A stretch of DNA of 64,000 bases, from contig CADDZI010000002.1 of the NCBI GenBank assembly GCA_902812405.1, positions 1 through 64,000 of the forward strand. The letters run 5' to 3'. Shown piece after piece: positions 25,254-33,447 of the stretch. The DNA comes from a bacterium. GTDB lineage: Bacteria; Vulcanimicrobiota; Vulcanimicrobiia; Eremiobacterales; Eremiobacteraceae. Position numbers and translations under genes: made by a program. Within the stretch, counting starts at the first letter, position 1. Each line of letters starts with the position of its first letter. The notes beneath the pieces were generated by a model, which saw only the letters and a program-made list of their open reading frames with translations, was not told the DNA's origin and ran no database searches.

Positions 25254-25326
25254 GCCGAGATAGCTCAGTTGGTAGAGCACAGGTCTGAAAAACCTGGTGT
25301 CGTCGGTTCGATTCCGACTCTCGGCA
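25254..25326 (+). tRNA. tRNA-Phe (GAA)
   Basis: Acceptor GCCGAGA with TCTCGGC, D-stem GCTC/GAGC, anticodon stem CAGGT/ACCTG with loop CTGAAAA (anticodon GAA), T-stem GTCGG/CCGAC, discriminator A. The CCA end is not encoded (TGT follows), so it must be added by tRNA nucleotidyltransferase. Confidence 0.97.
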
Positions 25327-25332
25327 TGTGTT

Positions 25333-25368
25333 CGTAGAGGTCGCCGCCTACCTGCGGGGACCTCTACG
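25333..25368 (+). terminator. Hairpin downstream of tRNA-Phe
   Basis: CGTAGAGGTC (25333-25342) pairs perfectly with GACCTCTACG (25359-25368), giving a 10-bp stem with a 16-nt loop seven bases after the tRNA. No T-run follows. The layout copies that downstream of tRNA-Asp. Confidence 0.5.
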
Positions 25369-25407
25369 TCTGCAGCATGCAGGGGGCGTGCACAGGATTG
25401 CACCCCA

Positions 25408-25563
25408 CGGATACCATGTGGTGTGGTCAAACGATTGTAGGGCTTTGCCAAAGTCCGCTATCGCGGGATCGTCAAGAACCTCAATCGCGCATTTGTCGCC
25501 TTCGCGCTGGCGAACATCTATGTGACTCGCAACAAGCTCATGCTCGAGGCGTTTCAAAATTGA
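25408..25563 (+). pseudogene. Remnant of an IS5-type transposase C-terminus
   Basis: Translated in one frame, 25423-25563 reads VVKRL-stop-GFAKVRYRGIVKNLNRAF and on to a terminal TGA. This matches the conserved end of IS5-superfamily DDE transposases (KVRYRGLAKN, then a hydrophobic FALANLY-type helix, here FVAFALANIYVTRNKLM). An in-frame TAG at 25438-25440 and the absence of any N-terminal or catalytic DDE part show decay. It is wedged between two convergent tRNA genes. Confidence 0.7.
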
Positions 25564-25594
25564 CCGCCTACTTCAGAGCTTCCCTAGCGTTTGT

Positions 25595-25670
25595 TGGAGC
25601 GGGAGGCGGGGCTCGAACCCGTGACCCTCAGCTTGGGAAGCTGATGCTCTACCAACTGAGCTACTCCCGC
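25595..25670 (-). tRNA. tRNA-Gly (CCC)
   Basis: On the minus strand: acceptor GCGGGAG with CTCCCGC, D-stem GCTC/GAGC, anticodon stem TCAGC/GCTGA with loop TTCCCAA (anticodon CCC), T-arm ACGGG TTCGAGC CCCGC (one mismatch at its base), discriminator T, CCA encoded at 25595-25597. Confidence 0.96.
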
Positions 25671-25718
25671 TCGCCAGGTGCCGATTCGTCATCCGGGGCT
25701 TGGGCCCCCGCCAAACTA

Positions 25719-26606
25719 CTAGGGCCGGCCGTCCCGTGAGGCTGCCGGGGCCACAACAGGCGCCCCGAGTGCCCCCAGATCCATCTCGCCGAACCCGTCT
25801 GCTATCAAGGACTGCATTTTGTCCGCCACGGCACGGAGGGCCGGCACCGCGTCCCGGTCACCCGCAGCCTCCAGCATCAGGCGGACGTCCTTGTATCCCA
25901 TCGCGAGCGTGAAGGTTGGTTCATAATTGCCGGCGGCCATTCTGGGACCGCGCCGACCGATGGTGCCGCACGGGTCAAAGCGCTCGAAGAGCTGCATTGC
26001 ACGCGCGGGTTCGATGCCGGCGGCCTTGGCGATGGCTAGGTATTCGGCCAGACCCTCCACGATGGCCACCAGCATGGAATTGGCCATTAACTTAAACGCC
26101 GCAGCTTCGTGCGGTTGTTCACCAACGACAAAGTGCCGGGAGAGGATGGCCTCGAGAATGGGGCGAGCGGAGGCGTAGGTATCCGCCGCGGCACCGACAA
26201 TCATAAGGCCTTCACCGCGCCCAATCTGGGGCGGCCCCGCAAGTACCGGGCCGTGCACGTAGCGCCACCCGGACTGCGCAAGGCGGCGCGCCCGTTCACG
26301 CGTTCCCGCCACCGACACAGTGCTGTGATCCACGACCGTTGCACCAGCGGGCAAGGTTCGCGTTGCGCCTTGCGGACCAAAAAGAACATCCTCAACGGCA
26401 GCATCGTCCGCAAGCATCAGGTGGAGTTGGTGCGCGCCGCGGGCGGCTTCGGCGGGCGAATTGCAGGCGGTGCCTCCCTCGCGGGCCCAGGCTTCGGCCT
26501 TGCGGGCTGTCCGGTTCCACACACGCAGGTCGTGACCGGCAGCCCGCAGGCGCCCGGCCATCTGGGCTCCCATCATACCAAGTCCACAAAATGCGATCGT
26601 TGCCAT
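25719..26606 (-). CDS. 3-hydroxyisobutyrate dehydrogenase-family oxidoreductase
   Basis: A 295-residue NAD(P)-dependent beta-hydroxyacid dehydrogenase. The N-terminal dinucleotide motif is FCGLGMMGAQMAGRL, a substrate loop with Ser lies in VVDHSTVSVAGT, the glycine-rich GPVLAGPPQIGRGEGLMIVGA follows, and the catalytic Lys is in AAAFKLMANSMLV. Substrates in this family include 3-hydroxyisobutyrate, tartronate semialdehyde and glyoxylate-derived acids; none can be chosen here. ATG 26606 follows a GAAGGG site, and the longer open frame to 26741 has no family resemblance. Confidence 0.88.
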   Translation of the reverse strand: MATIAFCGLGMMGAQMAGRLRAAGHDLRVWNRTARKAEAWAREGGTACNSPAEAARGAHQLHLMLADDAAVEDVLFGPQGATRTLPAGATVVDHSTVSVAGTRERARRLAQSGWRYVHGPVLAGPPQIGRGEGLMIVGAAADTYASARPILEAILSRHFVVGEQPHEAAAFKLMANSMLVAIVEGLAEYLAIAKAAGIEPARAMQLFERFDPCGTIGRRGPRMAAGNYEPTFTLAMGYKDVRLMLEAAGDRDAVPALRAVADKMQSLIADGFGEMDLGALGAPVVAPAASRDGRP

Positions 26607-26728
26607 GTCCGGGCCCTTCGTTTCCACATGCGGCGTTTCCTCAGGGGCGGTGATGGCTACGGTGTGCGCGGAGTCGGGGCGCAAACGTCGGGTGGCACCC
26701 TTCTCGTGGCGGCGATCGCCTACGCCGC

Positions 26729-26798
26729 GTCGGTCGCGCAAGCGCGACCACCGCTACGCACCCCCCAAATCTGCGGTCGCGCAAGCGCGACCGCTACG
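26729..26798. repeat. Palindromic repeat pair
   Basis: Two perfect copies of GGTCGCGCAAGCGCGACC at 26732-26749 and 26775-26792, each followed by CGCTACG (with an ACC insertion after the first). They sit in the 396-nt gap 26607-27002 between the dehydrogenase start and the moaA stop. Apart from these repeats and a 30-codon hydrophobic frame at 26794-26886, no gene is seen in this gap. Confidence 0.9.
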
Positions 26799-27002
26799 AA
26801 TCGCCCTGCCGGGAGTCACCGCGGAAACGTTTGGTGCGGCGCACCAGCAGCCAGCCCGCGCCGCCGAGGACAGCCGTCACCGTCATGACGGCCGCCACGG
26901 TGCGCAGAACGCGGACCGTTGCAGGAGTGCGCGCACGGCGTTGTCGCGAGACTCGTGCCTCGGGCGACGTGGACGCGCTCGAACCATCCGCGGCGCGCAG
27001 GG

Positions 27003-28022
27003 TCAGCCCCCGATGTGCGACATCTCGACCTTGGGTTTGACGGCGACCGACGTTTGCAGAGTGCGCAGCTCGGAGTACCGATCTGTCCGGCGCCGCCATA
27101 GGTCCGCGATCAGGGTCGCGATGTCGCGGTCGGACGCGCCACCGCGCAGGGCCGCACGTAGGTCGTACCCGTTTGTCCCAAAGAGGCATGTATACAGGCG
27201 GCCTTCCGCGGTCAGGCGCAGCCTCGTGCAGTCGCGGCAGAAGGGCTGAGTTACGGAGGCGATGACGCCGATTTCGCCCTGACCATCACGGTATCGATAG
27301 CGCCGCGCGACCTCCCCGGCGTAATTTGCTGCAAGCGGTTCCAGCGGGTAGCGCGCGTCAATTAGTGAGACGATCTCGGCTGCCGGCACGACGTCGTCCA
27401 TGCGCCACCCGTTGGTGTTACCGACGTCCATGTACTCGATGAAGCGCAGGATGCAGCCCGTCCCACGGAAGCGCTCCGCCAGGTCCAGGATGGTGTGATC
27501 GTTGACGCCCCGCTTGACGACAGCGTTGATCTTCACCGGGTTCAAGCCTGCCGCTTGCGCGGCATCAATGGCTTCCAAAATACGATTGACGGGGAAGTCG
27601 ACGCCGTTCATTGCCCGAAAGACGGCATCGTCGGTGGAATCCAAGCTGACGGTGACCCGGCGCAACCCAGCGGCTTTCAGCGCCTGCGCCTTGTGCGCCA
27701 ACAGCGCGCCGTTGGTCGTCAGCGTGACGTCTTCGATACCCGGAATGGCAGCCAGCATCGCGATGAGGTTCTCGACATCGCGCCGGATGAGCGGCTCGCC
27801 GCCGGTCAGGCGCACTTTGCGAACTCCGAGCGAAGCACAGATCCGGGCGACCCGCTCGATCTCCTCGAAGCGCAGGACTTGGTCGGGCGGCAAAAAGTGA
27901 AAGTCGCGGCCAAACACCTCGCGCGGCATACAGTAGGTGCAGCGAAAGTTGCAGCGGTCGGTCACGGAGATCCGCAGATCCCGCAGGAGACGGCCCAGGG
28001 TGTCGGACGGAACGGTAGCCAC
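27003..28022 (-). CDS. moaA: GTP 3',8-cyclase MoaA
   Basis: A 339-residue radical SAM enzyme for the first step of molybdenum cofactor synthesis. It turns GTP into 3',8-cyclo-dihydro-GTP. Both iron-sulfur clusters are visible: N-terminal CNFRCTYC (C24, C28, C31) and C-terminal [21 protein letters not shown]. The essential C-terminal Gly-Gly is present (SHIGG). The start is uncertain: GTG 28022 fits the domain start ([18 protein letters not shown]) but has no ribosome-binding site. No other moa/moe gene is adjacent. It follows the glycan operon on the same strand after 193 nt. Confidence 0.92.
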   Translation of the reverse strand: MATVPSDTLGRLLRDLRISVTDRCNFRCTYCMPREVFGRDFHFLPPDQVLRFEEIERVARICASLGVRKVRLTGGEPLIRRDVENLIAMLAAIPGIEDVTLTTNGALLAHKAQALKAAGLRRVTVSLDSTDDAVFRAMNGVDFPVNRILEAIDAAQAAGLNPVKINAVVKRGVNDHTILDLAERFRGTGCILRFIEYMDVGNTNGWRMDDVVPAAEIVSLIDARYPLEPLAANYAGEVARRYRYRDGQGEIGVIASVTQPFCRDCTRLRLTAEGRLYTCLFGTNGYDLRAALRGGASDRDIATLIADLWRRRTDRYSELRTLQTSVAVKPKVEMSHIGG

Positions 28023-28047
28023 GACGCAGTACGTCTTGCGGGCCGCA

Positions 28048-28137
28048 CGGCGTCCTCCCTGCACGTGGGTGTGGCTTGTACGGTGGCGCGCTTCCGATCG
28101 ATCTGCCGCGGCGTCCTCCCTGCACGTGGGTGTGGCT
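28048..28137. repeat. 29-bp direct repeat pair in the moaA leader
   Basis: Identical 29-nt copies at 28048-28076 and 28109-28137, period 61. On the minus strand each reads AGCCACACCCACGTGCAGGG followed by AGGACGCCG, so each carries the palindrome CACGTG and a Shine-Dalgarno-like AGGGAGGA. They occupy the 193-nt gap between the deacetylase stop and the moaA start. Confidence 0.88.
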
Positions 28138-28215
28138 GCGCGCCCGCCGTTGCAACACGCTCGGGAGACGCCGTGGGCCTGGACTGCGGACCCCAGACGG
28201 CGCAGGCGAGGTCGG

Positions 28216-29181
28216 TCAGGACCGGGCAGGCAACAGGGGCAGTTTGCGCAAGTGACGGGAGACCAGGCTGGCGTGACTGCCAATCGTCACGACCTCGAAA
28301 TCGTCCATGAGCGCGTCAGTCACGGCTGCGACCAGGTCCATCTTGCGCCGGAGCGTCAAGTGCATCCCCGGGAAAAACGACAGGCTGGTCACGTCCTCGC
28401 AGCCCAGAAAATCCAACGGATGCAAGAGCAGCGATGGGTTCGTTCCCGACAGCCGGCACGCGGCCAATGCCGAGCGAAAGTACGCCACGGCCAAACGGTG
28501 GGACCACCCGGCCAGGTACAGCAGATAGCTGACGTGGATGGGGAGACGCAGACCGGGCATCGTCGTCACCGGAATCTCAACGATGCTGTCCGTACCACAG
28601 CGCCACAGGTAGGGCTTATTGGGGCGCAGCCCGTCGGCCAGCGTCCCAAACAGCCGCCGCCGCCGGTGAAGTTCTTTGCCCCGCAGTCCGCTGCGGAGAA
28701 AGTAATACGCCCTCGCCATCGGCCCGATGAAGGTAGGAAAGGTTGACGCGTCTACCTGGTATCCCCGGCGGCTGAGAATGCTCAACAGCGCCGGCGAGAA
28801 ACTGAAACCCGGCCCGCGAAAGGCGCTGGGTCGAACGCCGGTCGCGCCGGCAATCGCGTCTTCAGCGAGCGCGACTTCCCGTTCCAGAGCCGGATCCGAG
28901 TACAGATGCAACCACGGTTCGTGGTGGAAGGAGTGATTGCCAATCTCGTGGCCCGCGGACGAAATGGCCCGCAGTGCCCGGGCGTTGCTCTCCAATGCCG
29001 CGTCTTGACCAACAATGAAGAACGTAATCCTCAGGTCCCGCCGCTCCAAGAACTCCAGCACCCGCGGCACGACGATATCCAAGTAGGACGGGTACGAGGA
29101 CCAGGCGGGATCGCCGCGCGTCTTGAGGTACGACCACTCATTATCAAGATCCAGGGACAAACTGGCCAGCGGTCTGTTCAT
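28216..29181 (-). CDS. Polysaccharide deacetylase (NodB/CE4 fold)
   Basis: A 321-residue deacetylase-family protein. Motif 1 is SLDLDNEW, motif 2 the metal-binding NHSFHHEPW (His pair), motif 3 [11 protein letters not shown], and a late Leu-His motif is in [12 protein letters not shown]4 enzymes remove N- or O-acetyl groups from glycans using a bound metal. No signal peptide is seen, so it may act on a cytoplasmic lipid- or nucleotide-linked intermediate. It overlaps the upstream FAD oxidoreductase gene by 4 nt and is last of the tightly coupled glycan genes. Confidence 0.87.
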   Translation of the reverse strand: MNRPLASLSLDLDNEWSYLKTRGDPAWSSYPSYLDIVVPRVLEFLERRDLRITFFIVGQDAALESNARALRAISSAGHEIGNHSFHHEPWLHLYSDPALEREVALAEDAIAGATGVRPSAFRGPGFSFSPALLSILSRRGYQVDASTFPTFIGPMARAYYFLRSGLRGKELHRRRRLFGTLADGLRPNKPYLWRCGTDSIVEIPVTTMPGLRLPIHVSYLLYLAGWSHRLAVAYFRSALAACRLSGTNPSLLLHPLDFLGCEDVTSLSFFPGMHLTLRRKMDLVAAVTDALMDDFEVVTIGSHASLVSRHLRKLPLLPARS

Positions 29182-30527
29182 GCGACGGGTGCTCCCAGAA
29201 ACGGATCCACCCCGGCTTGCGCGGCGAGAGCGGCGGCCGCCGCGTTGGCGAGTTCGACGGTTTGGTTGACGTTGAGGGTCCCGTTGACGATCTGGGCTGC
29301 ATTGACGACGTACAGGCCGGGCTGCGAGGTGACGCGGGGCGGCATGCGCCGCGAGTAGCCCAGCTGAGGCAGCGGGAGGACGTAGCGAGCCCGCGCGATG
29401 CGCAGGCAGCGTACGCTGCGGCGAGAAAACGCCGGATACATCCTTTCCAGGCCCGCCATAAACGCCGTCTCAATCTGTTCATCCGGAAGTGCAAACGCGG
29501 GATCGTCGGTCGGCAGGTACTTGGGCAAGTAGACGAGAGTCCGTCCGCCAAACTCGGCACGATTCACGAGTGCCGTCATCTCGATGACGGCCGTGAAGGG
29601 CAGGCCGTCGTCCGTAATGTTGGTGATGTAGTATCCGGCTAGCGGCCGATCCAGCACGACGGATGCGCAGATGACACCCAGGTAGGTGACGTTACGAAGG
29701 CAGGCTCTTTCGGGCTCCTCCAATTCCGTGCACATCGCGGCAGCCACGGGAGCCGGGGCCGTGATGACGGCGCGATCGAATTCGTCCGCCCGGCCGTCCT
29801 GCCAGGTCATGCGAACGCGCCGCTGGGCGCCCCGCCCCACCGATGCGACCGGGCATCCGCAGACGATGTGCACGCCTTGCTCGCGCAGATGTTCCTCGAA
29901 CCGGCCGAGGATGTGGGCGTAGCCGCCGGGGACGTATCCGAACATTTCCGTCTTGAGGCCGGAACGTCGCGCCGCATACATGCGTGCTATGACCGCCCAG
30001 ATGAAGGCTGCGGACGTGTCGCGGTAGAGTTCTCCAAGTTTGGCGCATAAGAGCGGGCGCCAGATCTTGGCAAACGTGCGCTCGCCGGAGAGCCGCACGA
30101 GCCAGTCCGCAACCGTCACGTCTTCCAGACGGCGCCAATCGCGCAGGTGGACTGTCCGCAGGATGGTTGCCGCGAGACGCAGCTTGTCCCATGCCCCCAG
30201 CGGGGCAAAACGCGCGAACTCGATCACGTTGGACATCGAGTGAAGGCGTCCGTCGGTGTAGAAACCGGTCTTCGCCCTGACCCATCGCACGTCGTGTTCT
30301 AGGCCCAGCTCCGCAAGCAACGAGCGCAGGGCAACGTCGGACTGCAGGATGACGTGATAGAAACGGTCCCAGGTCAGACCGTCCAGCTGCCAGGCGCCGG
30401 CCAATCCTCCCAGAGACGGCCCGGCTTCGATCAGGGTCACGTCGGCTCGGGCCGTCGCCAGGCGATGGGCTAGGGTCATGCCCAATATGCCTCCGCCGAC
30501 AACGGCAACACGGTCGCGATATGACAT
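29178..30527 (-). CDS. FAD-dependent amine oxidase/UDP-galactopyranose mutase-like oxidoreductase
   Basis: A 449-residue flavoprotein. The N-terminal FAD motif is VAVVGGGILGMTLAHRL, with the ribose-binding Glu in TLIEAGPSLGGLAGAW, and the C-terminal FAD strand GLYVVNAAQIVNGTLNVNQTVELAN. It belongs to the protoporphyrinogen oxidase/amine oxidase fold that includes sugar-nucleotide mutases. The operon suggests a sugar or lipid-linked sugar substrate rather than haem. ATG 30527 overlaps the acyltransferase stop by one base (TGATG), so the two are translationally coupled. Confidence 0.82.
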   Translation of the reverse strand: MSYRDRVAVVGGGILGMTLAHRLATARADVTLIEAGPSLGGLAGAWQLDGLTWDRFYHVILQSDVALRSLLAELGLEHDVRWVRAKTGFYTDGRLHSMSNVIEFARFAPLGAWDKLRLAATILRTVHLRDWRRLEDVTVADWLVRLSGERTFAKIWRPLLCAKLGELYRDTSAAFIWAVIARMYAARRSGLKTEMFGYVPGGYAHILGRFEEHLREQGVHIVCGCPVASVGRGAQRRVRMTWQDGRADEFDRAVITAPAPVAAAMCTELEEPERACLRNVTYLGVICASVVLDRPLAGYYITNITDDGLPFTAVIEMTALVNRAEFGGRTLVYLPKYLPTDDPAFALPDEQIETAFMAGLERMYPAFSRRSVRCLRIARARYVLPLPQLGYSRRMPPRVTSQPGLYVVNAAQIVNGTLNVNQTVELANAAAAALAAQAGVDPFLGAPVA

Positions 30528-31174
30528 CAGCGCGTCCCGCCGGCGGCACGCAGGTGCGAGGGACCGAGCTCCCTCACGGCCCCCAGGTCGACGTGAAAGG
30601 CACGCCCGCAGGATGCGCAGGTCGCTTCGCGCGGATCGATCGTGCCGCGGCTGGCGCGCACCAAGACCGTGCCGCAGCGACAGACAAATCCCGCGAACAC
30701 CGCGGGGTTGCCCATCACGAGGTGAAAGTCCGGAACGGAACGTGTGACGACCGATCCCATGCCTACCATGGCGAAGCGCCCGATGACGAGGTCGCACCCG
30801 ATGACGCATCCGGCACCGATCGTCGCGCCGACGCACACGCGAGTCGGTTTGGTATTCTCATCCGGTTCGGACGGCCGCAGGCTGGTCAGATCGGGGGTTG
30901 CAGCGCGCGGCGTCCGGTCATTGGTAAAGATTGTCCCGGCGCTGACCATGACGCCGTCCTCGATGGTAACGAGAGGACACACGAAGACAAACGAGTTGAT
31001 CTTGACCAGGTTGCCGATCCGGACGTCGTAGCCGATGTGGGTCTTGCCGCCGATGATGCAGTCGCCTCCGATCTGGGCGCCGTGGCGTATGTGGACATGG
31101 TCCCACACCGCCGTACGATCGCCGATCGTCACACCATCTTCAACGATGGCTGTGGGGTGAATACGGGCAGGCAT
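30527..31174 (-). CDS. Left-handed beta-helix sugar N-acyltransferase with C-terminal zinc ribbon
   Basis: A 215-residue WbpD/WlbB-like acyltransferase. Hexapeptide repeats run through residues about 6-75 and 112-140 (IHPTAIVEDGVTIGD, IGAGCVIGCDLVIG). Family members N-acetylate UDP-3-amino sugars using acetyl-CoA. The C-terminus adds something unusual: CRCGTVL and CASCGRAF form two Cys pairs like a zinc ribbon (about residues 163-190). The gene sits 7 nt after the Gfo/Idh dehydrogenase, the order expected for oxidise, aminate, acetylate chemistry with the DegT enzyme. Confidence 0.87.
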   Translation of the reverse strand: MPARIHPTAIVEDGVTIGDRTAVWDHVHIRHGAQIGGDCIIGGKTHIGYDVRIGNLVKINSFVFVCPLVTIEDGVMVSAGTIFTNDRTPRAATPDLTSLRPSEPDENTKPTRVCVGATIGAGCVIGCDLVIGRFAMVGMGSVVTRSVPDFHLVMGNPAVFAGFVCRCGTVLVRASRGTIDPREATCASCGRAFHVDLGAVRELGPSHLRAAGGTR

Positions 31175-31181
31175 GGCGGCT

Positions 31182-32216
31182 CTAGCCTGCAGCGACGACC
31201 GGGGTGACGGCCGCGACCGCAGGAGCTTCGGATTCGCTCACCCGCACCCAGCCGTTGCAGGTCAGGGAACGGTAGGCGGCGCTGATGACCTCGACCGAGG
31301 CCAGGGCGTCTGTCGGAGTGATGAGGAGTTGTTCCTCGCCCCGGAGTGCGCCTGCGAAATTATCGATCTCAGCTCCCAGTGCCGCCAGTTTGTCGTACCC
31401 GCTGCCGAAGCTGACCCAGCCTTGTTGGGAGCTGCGGCGGTAGCGGGAACGCCGCCAACCCAGCGCGACAGCCCCCGCGGTTCCGTAAATGCGGACGTAC
31501 GTATCGCCGGCGGGCTGGCAACTCCACGACAGGTCGATGCTGGCCAGGACGCCGCGGGAGGTGCGAGCGATGAGGTGGGCGGTGTCCTCGACCGGAAGCT
31601 CCTGACGGCGCGGACCTTCATAGGCTGCGATTGCCGTAATGGGGCCGCACAGGTAGCGAACGACGTCGACCGAGTGGGTGCCGTTATCGATGATGACGCC
31701 GCCGCCGGAGCGGGCGGGATCGGCATGCCAACGCCCCGCCATGGCGACGCTTGAGGCGAACACGTTTTCCAGCGCGATAGGCTCTCCCAGGGCGCCGCCC
31801 TCGATGAACGCCTTGGCTTGCACAATGTCCTCGACGTACCGAAATTTCGAGGCCATCGTGAGCAGGACGCCCGCCGTCTGGGCCGCATGCAACATGCGCC
31901 GTGCGGACGCAACATCAATCGCGAGCGGCTTTTCGCAGAGGACCGCAAGACCCGCGTGCACGCAGTCGAGGGCTATTGGTGCGTGCAGGGTAGGGGGTGT
32001 GCAGACAACGACCGCTTCCGCGCCGCCCCAGCGGATCAGGGACGTGTGGGAATCAAAGACACGGCACCCGGCGCTCCCCGCCAAGGCGATGGCTGCGTCG
32101 AGGTTAACGTCGGCGACCGCGACGAGCTCGGCCGTCTCGCTCGTTGCCAGCACCTGCGCATAGGACCGCGCGATGGCCCCGGCGCCGGCGAGCGCAAAAC
32201 GAACTTTATGACGCAC
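31182..32216 (-). CDS. Gfo/Idh/MocA-family sugar-nucleotide dehydrogenase (WbpB/WlbA-like)
   Basis: A 344-residue NAD(P)-dependent enzyme. Rossmann motif FALAGAGAIARSYAQ, family catalytic lysine motif LCEKPLAID, and the C-terminal GGGVIIDNGTHSVDVV with the conserved Asp/His. With the adjacent aminotransferase and acyltransferase it fits the WbpB-WbpE-WbpD route, which oxidises C3 of a UDP-sugar acid, aminates and acetylates it. That pathway role is inference from context. The GTG start at 32216 overlaps the DegT stop by 11 nt. Confidence 0.85.
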   Translation of the reverse strand: MRHKVRFALAGAGAIARSYAQVLATSETAELVAVADVNLDAAIALAGSAGCRVFDSHTSLIRWGGAEAVVVCTPPTLHAPIALDCVHAGLAVLCEKPLAIDVASARRMLHAAQTAGVLLTMASKFRYVEDIVQAKAFIEGGALGEPIALENVFASSVAMAGRWHADPARSGGGVIIDNGTHSVDVVRYLCGPITAIAAYEGPRRQELPVEDTAHLIARTSRGVLASIDLSWSCQPAGDTYVRIYGTAGAVALGWRRSRYRRSSQQGWVSFGSGYDKLAALGAEIDNFAGALRGEEQLLITPTDALASVEVISAAYRSLTCNGWVRVSESEAPAVAAVTPVVAAG

Positions 32217-33447
32217 TGTAAACAGGCTCCCTGGCATTCGCGACGGCATCCGTGATGGCGCGGGCGATGCCGGCAACATGGCGCTCGGTATAGCGTTCGT
32301 TCCAGGGAATGACGATGGTGCGTTCCAGCGCCAAGGTGGTGCCCGGAAAATGCTGCGGCGAGTAGTCGAGCGCTTCGGGCCGCGCCAGCGTAAAGGGATA
32401 GCGGCTGCGGCCGAAGGTGCGCTGCTCCGAGAAGACGGCGCATGCAAAGGCAGGTTTTTGAATGTACCGGGGCACGGCAGCGATTCCGGCTTCGCGCAGG
32501 GTTGCGGCGAGCGGGCCGACGCCGCCGGCAACGATTCCCGGATCGACGCGCAGGCAGTACTTCCAAAACACGTGGCGGGCGTTGAGACGTTCGGCCGGAA
32601 CATCAACGCCGGCCAGGCCTCTCAACGCATGGGACAGAGCATGCGCGGCGATGACACGCCGCTTGACGACCTCATCCAGTTTGGGGAGTTGGGCGAGCCC
32701 GACCGCCCCCGCCAGTTCGCTCATGCGATAATTGAGCGCCAAGAAGTAGTGGTCGGGATTGGCGTCCCCGTAGCCCCAGGCTTTATTGATGAACAGCTCG
32801 ATGCGGCGGGCCAGTGCGGCATCGTTGGTTACGACCAGACCCCCCTCGCCCGTCGTGATGTGCTTACCCTGTTGCAGGCTAAAGCAGCCAATCGTGCCCA
32901 TCGTTCCCACAAGGCGGCCTCGGTCTTCCGCCAAGAACGCCTGTGCACAGTCCTCGATCACGGCAAGCTGATGCCGCTTGGCCACGTCCAGGATGGGATC
33001 CATATCGGCCGGGTATCCGAAGAGGTGCGTGACGACGACGGCCCGGGTTTTCGGGCTCAAGCGTTCGCGGATCGTGTCTGCAGTGACGGTGTACGTGGCC
33101 GGATCGACGTCGGCGAACACCGGGATGAGCCCCTGGTAGAGCAAGGGAGCAAGGGCGCCCATGTCCGTGATTGGTGACGTAATCACTTCATCGCCGGGCT
33201 CGAGATCAAGCGCCACCACGGCACAGTGGATGGCAGCCGTGCCCGACGAACAGGCAAAAGCGTGGCGCACGCCAAGGCGGGCGGCAAAACGATCCTGGAA
33301 CTGCCTCACGAACGTACCCTTGGTGCTGATCAGGGTGCCACGCCGGATGACCTCGCGCAGGCTGGAGAGCTCCTCCTCGCCGAGCGTGCGCCCCGTGGCG
33401 TCTTGATCCGAAGGGAGGTTGAGGCGGTTGGGATGGGGGTCAGGCAT
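32206..33447 (-). CDS. DegT/DnrJ/EryC1-family PLP aminotransferase
   Basis: A 413-residue sugar aminotransferase. The PLP-binding lysine is K195 in CFSLQQGKHITTGEGG, with the cofactor-stacking and phosphate motifs CSSGTAAIHCAV (about 67-78) and the aspartate in AVIEDCAQAF. It transfers an amino group to a keto-sugar nucleotide, most likely the product of the neighbouring Gfo/Idh dehydrogenase. It overlaps the glycosyltransferase gene by 8 nt at its start and the dehydrogenase by 11 nt at its end, showing one transcript. Confidence 0.92.
   Translation of the reverse strand: MPDPHPNRLNLPSDQDATGRTLGEEELSSLREVIRRGTLISTKGTFVRQFQDRFAARLGVRHAFACSSGTAAIHCAVVALDLEPGDEVITSPITDMGALAPLLYQGLIPVFADVDPATYTVTADTIRERLSPKTRAVVVTHLFGYPADMDPILDVAKRHQLAVIEDCAQAFLAEDRGRLVGTMGTIGCFSLQQGKHITTGEGGLVVTNDAALARRIELFINKAWGYGDANPDHYFLALNYRMSELAGAVGLAQLPKLDEVVKRRVIAAHALSHALRGLAGVDVPAERLNARHVFWKYCLRVDPGIVAGGVGPLAATLREAGIAAVPRYIQKPAFACAVFSEQRTFGRSRYPFTLARPEALDYSPQHFPGTTLALERTIVIPWNERYTERHVAGIARAITDAVANAREPVYSAS

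Noticed and set aside
26729-26798. CRISPR-like repeats
   Set aside because: Units are self-palindromic, irregularly spaced and lack uniform spacers or cas genes, so they are REP-like and not CRISPR.
26794-26886. Thirty-codon hydrophobic frame on the minus strand after moaA
   Set aside because: It has a transmembrane-like stretch with a basic tail, but no ribosome-binding site, and part of the frame lies in a palindromic repeat. Too weak to call a gene.
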